A stretch of DNA of 10,872 bases from assembly GCA_937958295.1 (NCBI GenBank), contig CALFEY010000410.1:1-10872 (forward strand), given 5' to 3'. The notes under the pieces were generated by a model. It saw only the letters and a program-made list of their open reading frames with translations, was not told the DNA's origin and searched no databases. Shown here in pieces: positions 1 to 7,573 of the stretch; position 1 is the first letter of the stretch; every line of letters begins with the position of its first letter. The position numbers were made by a program, and so were the translations under genes. Origin of the DNA: an uncultured Pseudomonadota bacterium. GTDB taxonomy: Bacteria; Pseudomonadota; Gammaproteobacteria; Burkholderiales; Casimicrobiaceae.

Positions 1-588
1 GAACAGGAGCCCGCTGCCCACCATACCGAGGAGCAGCATCACGTACAGCAGCGCGACCACCCGCGGACGCGACGCCGGCGGCGCGAGGTCCGTGGCGAGC
101 GCGAGCCCGGCGGTCTGGGTCGTGTGCAGGCCGGCGCCCACGAGGAGGAACGCGAGCGCCGCGCCGATCTCGCCGACGACGACGGGGCCATGCGTGTCGC
201 CTGACAGCACGAGCAGGGCGAACGGCATGATCGCGAAGCCGCCGAACTGGAGGAGCGTACCCATCCAGATGTACGGCACGCGGCGCCACCCGAGCACCGA
301 CTTGTGCGTGTCCGAGCGAAAGCCCACGAGCGCTCGGAGCGGTGCGAACACCAGGGGCAGCGACACCATAAGCGCCACGATCCAGGCCGGCACGCCGAGC
401 TCCACGATCATCACGCGATTGAGGGTACCGGTGAGGAGGACGAGCGCCATGCCCACCGACACCTGGAAGAGCGACAAGCGCAGCAGCCGGCCGAGCGGCA
501 GCTCCGGTGTGGCCGCATCGGCAAACGGGAGGAAGCGGGGGCCGAGGTGCGTCCACCCCCGGGCGAGCGCGGCGTTGACGCGCTTCAT
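1..588 (-). CDS. lhaA: LhaA, PucC-family MFS protein for light-harvesting complex assembly (5' part only)
   Basis: The reading frame is open from the ATG at 588 to the left edge of the window, giving 196 codons; the family is usually about 430-480 residues, so less than half is present. The sequence matches the PucC/LhaA branch of the major facilitator superfamily. Diagnostic stretches are GFRSDTHKSVLGWRRVPYIW (about residues 89-108), LLQFGGFAIMPFALL (112-126) and GAGLHTTQTAGLALATDL (151-168). Hydrophobic stretches near residues 37-58, 67-88, 107-128, 137-158 and 177-196 look like the first five membrane helices. LhaA helps assemble LH1 and the reaction centre in the cytoplasmic membrane, and family members are thought to handle bacteriochlorophyll. 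The ATG lies in an ATGA overlap with the bchM stop, which points to translational coupling. In purple bacteria puhA usually follows, which would put it beyond the left edge. The family call is very secure; the symbol rests on the position after bchM. Confidence 0.93.
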   Translation of the reverse strand, partial: MKRVNAALARGWTHLGPRFLPFADAATPELPLGRLLRLSLFQVSVGMALVLLTGTLNRVMIVELGVPAWIVALMVSLPLVFAPLRALVGFRSDTHKSVLGWRRVPYIWMGTLLQFGGFAIMPFALLVLSGDTHGPVVVGEIGAALAFLLVGAGLHTTQTAGLALATDLAPPASRPRVVALLYVMLLLGMVGSGLLF

Positions 589-1286
589 TGCCGGACGAGC
601 TCCAGCGCCTGCGACTTGTAGAAGCCACTCGCCACGCGTTGCGTGCGCGCAGGCATCCATGGGGCGAGGCCCGCCTGCGCAGCGAGCAGGCGGCGCAACG
701 TGGCCTCCGCGACCGGCTCGATCGCGGGCGCCCGATCGCCGCGCGGGAACAGGCGACCCACCGCATGCATCATGGCGAGCGCGGTGGTACGCGGCGCAAA
801 GGTAAACAGGAGCGAGCGCGAAGCGCGGGCGGCGAGCTGAGCGATCACGGGCGCGGCATCGGCGGGCACGTAGTGGATGAGCGAGTCCATCGCCACCACG
901 TGATCGAACATGCCGAGCGCGGGATCGAGCATGTCGCCCACGCGATACTCCACCGTGCCGCGTCCGAGATCGCGCGGGGCGCGCTCCTCCGCAAGGGCGA
1001 CGAGCGTCGGCGAGATGTCGGTGGCCACCACGTGTGCGCCGCGGCGAGCCGCCTCGACCGCCAGCGCGCCAGTACCGCAGCCCGCATCGAGTACGCGGCA
1101 GCCACGCAGGTCCGCGGGAAGCCAGGCGAGCAGGGTGCTGCGCATCGCGTCGCGGCCGGCGCGTACCGTGGCCCGGATGCGGCCGACAGGCGCGTCCGAG
1201 GTCAAGCGCGCCCACGCCTCGACCGCGGTCCGGTCGAAGTAGGTCTCGAGCTGGCCGCGTCGCGTAAGGTAGGAGACGCCGGGCAT
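585..1286 (-). CDS. bchM: Magnesium protoporphyrin IX O-methyltransferase BchM
   Basis: The 233-residue product has the usual BchM length. It transfers a methyl group from S-adenosylmethionine to the ring-C propionate of Mg-protoporphyrin IX, giving the monomethyl ester used by the isocyclic-ring cyclase. The N-terminal YFDRTAVEAWARL (about residues 17-29) is the family signature before the methyltransferase core. SAM-binding motif I is VLDAGCGTG (65-73). The acidic end of the second strand is D90 in VVATDIS, and GDMLD lies near 117-121. The C-terminus, GFYKSQALELVR (221-232), also follows the family. The ATG at 1286 shares one base with the bchL stop (TGATG), and the stop overlaps the lhaA start as ATGA, so both junctions look translationally coupled. 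BchH, which makes its substrate, is encoded in the same operon; physical association of BchH and BchM is known in other species. No odd features are seen. Confidence 0.96.
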   Translation of the reverse strand: MPGVSYLTRRGQLETYFDRTAVEAWARLTSDAPVGRIRATVRAGRDAMRSTLLAWLPADLRGCRVLDAGCGTGALAVEAARRGAHVVATDISPTLVALAEERAPRDLGRGTVEYRVGDMLDPALGMFDHVVAMDSLIHYVPADAAPVIAQLAARASRSLLFTFAPRTTALAMMHAVGRLFPRGDRAPAIEPVAEATLRRLLAAQAGLAPWMPARTQRVASGFYKSQALELVRQ

Positions 1287-2197
1287 CAGTCAAATCCCAG
1301 GAGGTCGAAAATTTCGCGGTCCTTGAGCGACTCCGCGACGAGCGGATCGGCGCCGGCCCACAGCGCCGCGGCCAGGCGCAGGTACTCGTCCTTGACGACC
1401 TCGAGCTCCGGCGTGGACTCCATCTCGAACAGTACCGATTTCTTGAGCCGGCTCTTGCGGAAGACGTCGAGGTCGGCAAAGCGCGCCATCGTCTTGAGGC
1501 CCGCGCGCTCGTTGAACTTGTCGATCTGGTCGGTGGCGCAGCTGCGGTTGGCGATCACCCCACCGAGGCGCACGTTGTAGTTCTTGGATTTGGCCTGGAT
1601 CGCCGCCACGATGCGGTTCATCGCGAAGATGGAGTCGAAGTCGTTGGCGGTGACGATAAGCGCCCGATCGGCGTGTTGCAGCGGCGCCGCGAAGCCGCCG
1701 CACACGACGTCACCCAGTACGTCGAAGATCACGACGTCGGTGTCCTCGAGCAGGTGGTGCTCCTTCAGGAGCTTGACCGTTTGCCCCACGACGTAGCCGC
1801 CGCAGCCCGTACCGGCCGGGGGGCCGCCGGCCTCCACACACATCACGCCGTTGAACCCCTCGTACACGAAGTCCTCGGTGCGCAGCTCCTCGGCGTGGAA
1901 GTCGACCGACTCGAGAACGTCGATCACCGTGGGCACCAGCCGCTTGGTGAGGGTGAAGGTGGAATCGTGCTTGGGATCGCAGCCGATCTGCAACACGCGC
2001 TTGCCGAGCAGCGAGAAGGCCGCGGACAGGTTCGACGAGGTGGTGCTCTTGCCGATGCCGCCCTTGCCGTATACGGCGAAGACCTTGGCCGTGCCGATCT
2101 TTACGGTGGGATCGAGCAGCACCTGCACGCTGCCGTCCCCGTCGGGACGCTTGCGCGCGATCTTCACCTCGGACATCGGAACTGTTGCAATGGTCAT
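1286..2197 (-). CDS. bchL: Light-independent protochlorophyllide reductase, iron protein BchL
   Basis: The 303-residue product is the NifH-like, ATP-dependent reductase component of dark-operative protochlorophyllide oxidoreductase (DPOR). It works as a homodimer and passes electrons one at a time to BchN-BchB. The P-loop GKGGIGKST is at 44-52. C132 (in AGTGCGGYV) and C166 (in DVVCGGFA) are the expected ligands of the [4Fe-4S] cluster bridging the dimer. CDPKHDST (73-80) and DVLGDVVCGGF (159-169) are the nucleotide-switch regions, and the protein ends in the family-typical DLLGFD. The same frame stays open far upstream, but only inside bchH, where the translation is not BchL-like. I chose the ATG at 2197 because it has a GAAGG element 8 bases upstream. 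A second ATG at 2176 (M8) has no such element. Spacing to bchH is bridged by a 17-codon ORF. The gene lies in the DPOR-containing superoperon though separated from bchNB by bchH, as in purple bacteria. Confidence 0.97.
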   Translation of the reverse strand: MTIATVPMSEVKIARKRPDGDGSVQVLLDPTVKIGTAKVFAVYGKGGIGKSTTSSNLSAAFSLLGKRVLQIGCDPKHDSTFTLTKRLVPTVIDVLESVDFHAEELRTEDFVYEGFNGVMCVEAGGPPAGTGCGGYVVGQTVKLLKEHHLLEDTDVVIFDVLGDVVCGGFAAPLQHADRALIVTANDFDSIFAMNRIVAAIQAKSKNYNVRLGGVIANRSCATDQIDKFNERAGLKTMARFADLDVFRKSRLKKSVLFEMESTPELEVVKDEYLRLAAALWAGADPLVAESLKDREIFDLLGFD

Positions 2198-2212
2198 GCG
2201 GCGAGCCTTCGG
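2194..2212. repeat. 19-bp direct repeat, copy 1 (bchL start side)
   Basis: The plus-strand sequence is tcatgcggcgagccttcgg, identical over 19 bases to the copy at 2244-2262, exactly 50 bases away. On the minus strand it supplies the GAAGG element and ATG start of bchL, and the last five codons (RRLAA) plus stop of the 17-codon ORF. The flanking bases differ, so this is a short dispersed duplication and not a perfect 50-bp tandem repeat. Confidence 0.9.
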
Positions 2213-2247
2213 GACCTGCGGTGGGACAGCGTCGATGCTTCGCTCAT
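2194..2247 (-). CDS. Possible 17-codon coupling ORF between bchH and bchL
   Basis: This short ORF encodes MSEASTLSHRRSRRLAA. Its ATG at 2247 overlaps the bchH stop as ATGA, and its TGA (2196-2194) overlaps the bchL ATG at 2197 in the same way. The last codons and the ribosome-binding context come from a 19-bp direct repeat whose two copies each place GAAGG 8 bases before an ATGA. I infer that ribosomes finishing bchH could restart here and hand over to bchL, keeping translation coupled across a spacer. No known peptide family is recognised and the product may have no function of its own. It may also be no more than a by-product of the duplication. Confidence 0.4.
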   Translation of the reverse strand: MSEASTLSHRRSRRLAA

Positions 2248-2262
2248 GCGGCGAGCCTTCGG
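2244..2262. repeat. 19-bp direct repeat, copy 2 (bchH stop side)
   Basis: This is an exact copy of the sequence at 2194-2212. On the minus strand it encodes the last residues (RRLAA) and stop of BchH and supplies the GAAGG element and ATG of the 17-codon ORF. Both copies are read in the same codon phase, ending CGA AGG CTC GCC GCA TGA. The most likely ancestral state is a direct ATGA overlap of bchH and bchL, later opened by duplication and a 31-base spacer. Confidence 0.9.
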
Positions 2263-5200
2263 TGAACTTCGCCCGTGACCACGCCCTCCAGCCGGTCCTC
2301 GAGCTCCTCGTCGGCGCGGCGCAGTGCGTCGAGCGTGGCGGCGTCGGGCGTCCAGTAGTTGCGGTCGTGGGCCTCGAGGAGGCGGTTGGCCACCTTGGCG
2401 GAGGCAACCGGATTGAGCGCGGCGAGACGGTCGCGCATTGCGGGATCGAGCACGAAGGTCTCGGTGAGCTGCTTGTAGACCCACGGCGCGACTTCACCGG
2501 TGGTGGCCGACCAGCCCATCGTGTTGCGGATGTGCAGCTCGATCTGGTGCACACCCTCGTAGCCGTGCGCGAGCATGCCCTCGTACCACTTGGGATTGAG
2601 CATGCGAGTGCGGGTCTCGAGGGCCACCTGCTCGGAGAGCGTGCGCACCGTGCCGTCGCCCTGCGTCTGGTCGCCGATGTACACGGGCGCAGCGGTGCCG
2701 CCGCGAGCGCGGCGCACTGCGCGGCTGATGCCACCCAGCGTGTCGAAGTAGTTGTCGATCGTGGTGACGCCGAGCTCGACGGAGTCGAGGTTCTGATAGG
2801 CGAGGTCGACACCTGCGAGCACGCTCTTCAGAAGTGCGCTGCTCGCGACGGGGGCGCCGGAGCAGCCGTAGGCAAAGCACTTGCGGCGCGTGTAGGTCTC
2901 CGCGAGCTCGTCTTCGTCATCCCACTTGCCATTCTCGACGAGATGGTTGACGTTGGAGCCATAGGCACCGTCGGCATTGCCGAACACGCGCAACGCGGCC
3001 GAGGCGAGGTCACCACCGTGCTCCTGCTGGTAGGCGAGCGCATGCTTGCGCACGAAATTCTGCTCGATCGGCTCGTCGGCGGAGGCGGCGAGCAGCGCGG
3101 CCTCGGCCAGCAGGCGCGTCTGCAGCGGGAGCAGGTCGCGGAAGATGCCCGACAGCGTCATTACCACATCCACGCGCGGCCGGCCGAGCTCGCCCAGCGG
3201 GATGAGCGTCGCGCCGGCGAGACGGCCGTAGCCATCGAACCGCGGACGTGCGCCGAGAAGGGCGAGCGCCTGCGCGATCGGCCCGCCCTCGGTCTTGAGG
3301 TTGTCGGTGCCCCAGAGCACCACCGCGATCGACTGCGGGAACGGGTGGCCATCGGCGACGTGGCGGGCAAGCAGCCGCTCGGCCTGGCGCGCGCCGTCTG
3401 CGGCCGCGAACGCGCTCGGGATGCGGAAGGGGTCGAAGCCGTGCAGGTTACGCCCCGTAGGCAACACGGCCGGAGTGCGCAGGAGGTCGCCGCCCGGCGC
3501 CGGACGCGTGAAGCGGCCGTCAAGCGCCCGCATGAGCGCGGGGATCTCGTGGTCCTCGGCCAGCAGGCGCGCACTTGCGGCGAGCTCGCGTAGTTGCGGC
3601 AGGAGCGTTGCGGCATCGCCGCCGTGCGCCGCGAGGATCGCCTCCGGCGCGTCGCCGCGCACCAGCGCCTCGGCCACGGGACGCTCGGGCCGCACGCCGT
3701 GCGCGGCCTCGGCCATGGACAGCAGCATGTCCACCCGCTCGGCGGGCGTCAGCGGGCGGCCGACCACATGCAGGCCCTGCGGGATCAACGTGTATTCGAG
3801 CTCGAGGATGGCGTCGTGCAAATCGGCGATGCGCGCTTGCGCGTCGTCCATCCAGGCCACGGGGGGCGCGAGGTCGAGGGCAACAGCTCGCGCATGAATG
3901 TCGGTAGCGAGGTCGTCGCGTGCCGTCCGCGCGGTCTCGTCGAGGGTGCGCCAGTGCTCCACCGCCGCCTTGAGCTCGACGAGGTCGCGGTACAGGCCCG
4001 AGTGGGCCACCGGCGGCGTGAGATAGCTGATGAGCGTGGCCGCGGCACGGCGCTTGGCGATCGTCCCCTCGGAGGGATTGTTCGAGGCGTACAGGTACAG
4101 GTTGGGCAGGCTTCCGATCATCCGGTCGGGCCAGCAGTCGGCGGACAGCCCCGCCTGCTTGCCCGGCATGAACTCGAGCGCTCCGTGCGTGCCGAAGTGC
4201 AGCACCGCGTGCGCGCCGAAGTCCTCACGCAGATAGCGGTAGAAGGCCGAGAAGGCATGGGTCGGCGCGAAGCCCTTCTCGAAGAGGAGCCGCATGGGAT
4301 CCCCTTCGTAGCCGAAGGCCGGCTGGATGCCCACGAGGACATTGCCGAACTGCGCGCCGAGAACGAAGATGGACCGGCCGTCGCTCTGCTGTCGACCCGG
4401 AGCCGCGCCCCACGCCGCTTCGATCTGCGGCAGCCAGGTCTCGCGCCGCACGTGATCGTCGACGCCGATGCGCGCATGAACGTTCGCATCGGAGCCGTAG
4501 CGCGCGGCATTGCCGGTCAGGACCCGCTCGCGCAAGGCCTCCACGGTGGCGGGCACTTCGACGACGTATCCGCCGTCGCGCATCGCGCGCAGCGTGTTGT
4601 GCAGCGACTCGAACACCGACAGGTAGGCCGCGGTGCCCGCGCCCCCGGTGTTGGGCGGGAAGTTGAAGAGCACGATGGCGACCTTGCGCTGCGCGCGCGA
4701 GGACCGACGCAGCGCCACCAGCCTTTGCACGCGATCCGCGATCGTCCCGGCGCGCTCCGCGCACACGTGCATGTTGCGGCCGTCGTCGGTGCGCGGGAAC
4801 TTGCAGGCCCGCGCGCAGCCGGTGCAGGCTGCGCCGTTGGCGTCGGAGCGGCCGCCGAACACGGTGGGGCTCGTGGCCCCATCGAGCTCGGGAATGGCCA
4901 CCATGATCGTGTTCTCCACCGGCATGAGGCCGCGCTCCGACGCGCCCCACTCCTCGAGTGTCTGGAACTCGACGGGATGCGTGGCGACGTAGGGCACGTC
5001 GAGCTGCGCGAGGATGCCCTCCGCGGCCTTCGCATTGTTGTACGCGGGGCCGCCCACCAGGGAGAAGCCGGTGAGCGAGACAACTGCATCGACGATCGCG
5101 CGGCCGTCCTTCATGAAGAATTTCTCGATAGCCGGCCGCGCGTCGAGGCCGGTGGCGAAGGCCGGCACCACGGCAAGCCCGCGTGCCTCGAGCGCCTCGA

Positions 5201-6005
5201 TCACACCGTCGTAGTGGCCGCTGTTGCCCGCCAGCAGATACGAGCGCATGAGGAGCAGGCCCACAATGCCCTTGCTGCCGGCCACCGGAAGCGCCGCGGC
5301 GCTTTCGGCGATGGGTGTCTTCATTCGCGGGTGATACACGCCGAGGTCCGGATACTCGACCGGCGCGGCCGCTGCGAGCCGCCCGCGCAGCGACGAGCGC
5401 GGGCCGTCGGCGTAGCGGTCGATCAGGAACTCGACCATGCGTGCGACGTTCGTCTCCGATCCCGCGAGCCAGTACTGCAGCGTGAGGAAATAGGCCCGCA
5501 CGTCTTGAGCAGTGCCGGGGATGAAGCGCAGGATCTGCGGGATCCGCCGCAGCATCTTCATCTGCGCAGCGCCCGCGCTCGCCTGATCACCCTTCTTGGG
5601 TCGCAGCCGCTTGAGGAAGGCAAGCGGGCCGCTCGTGGAGCCGTCCATCTTGAACTTGCCCATGCGCGTGAGGCGGGTGACCTCACCGGCGGACATTGCG
5701 CACACCAGGGCGTCGCAGTGGTCGCGGCGCGCGGCCAGGGCAGCCAGCACGGGCTTGAAGTGATCCTCCAGGAACAGCATCGTGGCGATGACGATGTCGC
5801 CCTGCGCGATGTCGGCGAGGCAGCGGTCGAGCGATCCGGGACGGTGGCCCCATTCCGCGGCGGCGTGTACCTGCAGCACGAGGCCCGGCACCTTGCGCGC
5901 GAGCGATGTCCTGGCCCGCTCGCACGCGCTCGCGAGATGGCTATCCATCGTCACGATCACCACGCGCACGGGCGTGGTATCAGCGGCCGAAGTGGGCTTT
6001 CGCAT
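2244..6005 (-). CDS. bchH: Magnesium chelatase large subunit BchH
   Basis: The product is 1253 residues, normal for BchH, the porphyrin-binding catalytic subunit that inserts Mg2+ into protoporphyrin IX with the AAA+ subunits BchI and BchD, which are not in this window. The N-terminal BchH domain starts with VRVVIVTMDSHLASACERAR (13-32) and includes GKFKMDG (116-122). The CobN/Mg-chelatase domain follows, with HFGTHGALEFMPGKQ (603-617), QPAFGYEGDPMRLLFEKGFAPTHAFSAFYR in its middle part, and a C-terminal NVNHLVENGKWDDEDELAETY-like segment. A cysteine group, C394-x2-C397-x3-C401-x13-C415, sits between the halves. The frame is open back to 6161, but the extra 52 residues are Pro/Ser/Arg-rich shadow of bchB. 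I chose ATG 6005 because homology begins just after it; it overlaps bchB by 26 bases and lacks a strong Shine-Dalgarno sequence. A GTG at V13 is the other option. BchH makes the substrate of BchM. Confidence 0.96.
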   Translation of the reverse strand: MRKPTSAADTTPVRVVIVTMDSHLASACERARTSLARKVPGLVLQVHAAAEWGHRPGSLDRCLADIAQGDIVIATMLFLEDHFKPVLAALAARRDHCDALVCAMSAGEVTRLTRMGKFKMDGSTSGPLAFLKRLRPKKGDQASAGAAQMKMLRRIPQILRFIPGTAQDVRAYFLTLQYWLAGSETNVARMVEFLIDRYADGPRSSLRGRLAAAAPVEYPDLGVYHPRMKTPIAESAAALPVAGSKGIVGLLLMRSYLLAGNSGHYDGVIEALEARGLAVVPAFATGLDARPAIEKFFMKDGRAIVDAVVSLTGFSLVGGPAYNNAKAAEGILAQLDVPYVATHPVEFQTLEEWGASERGLMPVENTIMVAIPELDGATSPTVFGGRSDANGAACTGCARACKFPRTDDGRNMHVCAERAGTIADRVQRLVALRRSSRAQRKVAIVLFNFPPNTGGAGTAAYLSVFESLHNTLRAMRDGGYVVEVPATVEALRERVLTGNAARYGSDANVHARIGVDDHVRRETWLPQIEAAWGAAPGRQQSDGRSIFVLGAQFGNVLVGIQPAFGYEGDPMRLLFEKGFAPTHAFSAFYRYLREDFGAHAVLHFGTHGALEFMPGKQAGLSADCWPDRMIGSLPNLYLYASNNPSEGTIAKRRAAATLISYLTPPVAHSGLYRDLVELKAAVEHWRTLDETARTARDDLATDIHARAVALDLAPPVAWMDDAQARIADLHDAILELEYTLIPQGLHVVGRPLTPAERVDMLLSMAEAAHGVRPERPVAEALVRGDAPEAILAAHGGDAATLLPQLRELAASARLLAEDHEIPALMRALDGRFTRPAPGGDLLRTPAVLPTGRNLHGFDPFRIPSAFAAADGARQAERLLARHVADGHPFPQSIAVVLWGTDNLKTEGGPIAQALALLGARPRFDGYGRLAGATLIPLGELGRPRVDVVMTLSGIFRDLLPLQTRLLAEAALLAASADEPIEQNFVRKHALAYQQEHGGDLASAALRVFGNADGAYGSNVNHLVENGKWDDEDELAETYTRRKCFAYGCSGAPVASSALLKSVLAGVDLAYQNLDSVELGVTTIDNYFDTLGGISRAVRRARGGTAAPVYIGDQTQGDGTVRTLSEQVALETRTRMLNPKWYEGMLAHGYEGVHQIELHIRNTMGWSATTGEVAPWVYKQLTETFVLDPAMRDRLAALNPVASAKVANRLLEAHDRNYWTPDAATLDALRRADEELEDRLEGVVTGEVHRRLAA

Positions 6006-7569
6006 CGTAGAGCGTGTCGAGGGTGATGAGGGCAACGGCGCGCTCCTTCGCGAAGCGCTCGGTATTGCGACGGGCTTTGCCCCGCACGAAGAACGGGATC
6101 TTGGCGAGCTCCTTCTCGGCCTCGGGCGCCCATGCGGCGGGGCCGCTGGTGGCGGCGGCAACGGGCGGGGATGAATCGGTCTCGGCGGTCGGCGCGGCAG
6201 CGGGCGCCTCCTCGACGCGCGCCGGTGTGGCGGCCGCGCCCAGGTGCGAAGGTGCCGCCTCGCCGTGGAACTCGAAGTCGCCGCGGAACATGGTGACGAG
6301 GTGCTCCTCGAGGCCCATCATCAGGGGATGGACCCACGTGTCGAAGAGCACGTTGGCCCCTTCGAAGCCCATCTGCGGCGAGTAGCGTGCGGGGAAGTCC
6401 TGGACGTGCACGGGGGCCGAGATCACCGCGCAGGGGATGCACAGGCGCTTGGCGATGTGGCGCTCCATCTGCGTGCCCAGCACGAGCTCGGGTGCGAGCT
6501 CCGCGACGCGGGCTTCGACCTCGAGGTAGTCGTCGGTGACGAGCGCGTCGACGCCGTAGAGCGCGGCTGCCTCGCGCACGTCGCGCGCGTGCTCTCGGCT
6601 GTAGGTGCCGAGGCCTACCACGGTAAAGCCGAGCTCGCGCGCGGCGATGCGGGCCGCCGCGATGGCGTGGGTAGCATCGCCGAACACGAACACCCGCTTG
6701 CCGGTGAGGTAGGTCGAGTCCACCGATTTTGCGTACCACGGCTGCCGCGAGCGGTTCCGGGCGAGCACCGGCGCGGCGTCCACGCCTGCGAGCGCGGCGA
6801 CTTCGGCGATGAACTCGCAGGTGGCGCCGTATCCCAAAGGCACCGTCTTAACCGCGGGCTGTCCGAACGTGCGCTGTAGCCACTGCGCCGCGAGCCCGGC
6901 AATCTCCGGGTACAGCACGACGTTGAAGTCGGCCTCGCCCAGGCGCGCGAGATCGGCCGGCGTGGCTCCCAGTGGCGCCGTGACGTTGACGTCGATGCCC
7001 AGCGAGCAGAGGAGCGAGCCGATCTCGGCCGCGTCGTCGCGGTGGCGAAAGCCAAGCGCGGTGGGACCTAAGAGATTGCAGCGTGGCCGCGGCCCACGGG
7101 CACGGGCCGTGCCGCGGGGCGGCGCAGTGGGCCCCGCCATGGCGCGCACGAGCTGGTAGAAGGTCTCCGCCGCGCCCCAGTTCTCCTTGCGTTGGTACGA
7201 GGGCAGCTCGAGCGGGACCACCGGGATCGGCAGCGCGAGTGCTGCCGCGAGGCCGGCCGGATCGTCCTGGATGAGCTCGGCGGTGCAGGAGGCGCCCACC
7301 AGCATCGCCTGCGGCTCAAAGCGCTCGTAGGCCTGTGCAACGGCGTTCTTGAACAGCGCCGCGGTATCGCCACCGAGGTCGCGCGCCTGGAACGTGGTGT
7401 AGGTGACGGGCGGCCGCTTGCCGCGCCGCTCGATCATCGTGAAGAGGAGGTCGGCGTAGGTGTCGCCCTGCGGCGCGTGCAGCACGTAGTGCACGCCTTC
7501 CATCGCCGTGGCGATGCGCATGGCCCCCACGTGCGGGGGGCCTTCGTAGGTCCAGACCGTGAGCTGCAT
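5980..7569 (-). CDS. bchB: Light-independent protochlorophyllide reductase subunit B (BchB)
   Basis: The 529-residue product is the NifK-like half of the DPOR catalytic heterotetramer (BchN-BchB)2, which reduces ring D of protochlorophyllide to give chlorophyllide a without light. It begins with the canonical MQLTVWTYEGPPHVGAMR. D36 in HAPQGDTYAD matches the aspartate that acts as the unusual fourth ligand of the catalytic [4Fe-4S] cluster. C95 in GASCTAELIQDDP is the conserved cysteine of this region. D284 in SVDSTYLTGKR probably matches the aspartate proposed as proton donor (Asp274 in Rhodobacter capsulatus). An Ala/Pro-rich linker (about 436-480) leads to a C-terminal PCP_red domain (WAPEAEKELAKIPFFVRGKAR onward). 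The frame is open upstream to 7785, but the ATG at 7569 fits the family start exactly and lies 4 bases after the bchN stop, with GAGG just before it. Confidence 0.97.
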   Translation of the reverse strand: MQLTVWTYEGPPHVGAMRIATAMEGVHYVLHAPQGDTYADLLFTMIERRGKRPPVTYTTFQARDLGGDTAALFKNAVAQAYERFEPQAMLVGASCTAELIQDDPAGLAAALALPIPVVPLELPSYQRKENWGAAETFYQLVRAMAGPTAPPRGTARARGPRPRCNLLGPTALGFRHRDDAAEIGSLLCSLGIDVNVTAPLGATPADLARLGEADFNVVLYPEIAGLAAQWLQRTFGQPAVKTVPLGYGATCEFIAEVAALAGVDAAPVLARNRSRQPWYAKSVDSTYLTGKRVFVFGDATHAIAAARIAARELGFTVVGLGTYSREHARDVREAAALYGVDALVTDDYLEVEARVAELAPELVLGTQMERHIAKRLCIPCAVISAPVHVQDFPARYSPQMGFEGANVLFDTWVHPLMMGLEEHLVTMFRGDFEFHGEAAPSHLGAAATPARVEEAPAAAPTAETDSSPPVAAATSGPAAWAPEAEKELAKIPFFVRGKARRNTERFAKERAVALITLDTLYDAKAHFGR

Positions 7570-7573
7570 CGCC

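Noticed and set aside
92..1580. Plus-strand frames over lhaA, bchM and the end of bchL
   Set aside because: Their translations are low-complexity Arg/Ala/Ser-rich and oppose well-conserved minus-strand genes.
2198..2812. Long upstream extension of bchL in the same frame
   Set aside because: It lies entirely inside the conserved C-terminal part of bchH and its translation is Ser/Arg/Thr/Ala-rich, unlike any BchL N-terminus.
1851..6026. Two very long plus-strand open frames (1851-3593 and 3594-6026) antisense to bchL and bchH
   Set aside because: They lie opposite unmistakable BchL and BchH coding sequence, have His/Arg/Gly/Ala-rich translations with no recognisable domain, and are expected as shadows in DNA with G or C at most third positions.
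6006..6161. N-terminal extension of bchH up to 6161
   Set aside because: The extra 52 residues are Pro/Ser/Arg-rich and are the shadow of the PCP_red domain of bchB; BchH homology begins only after the ATG at 6005.
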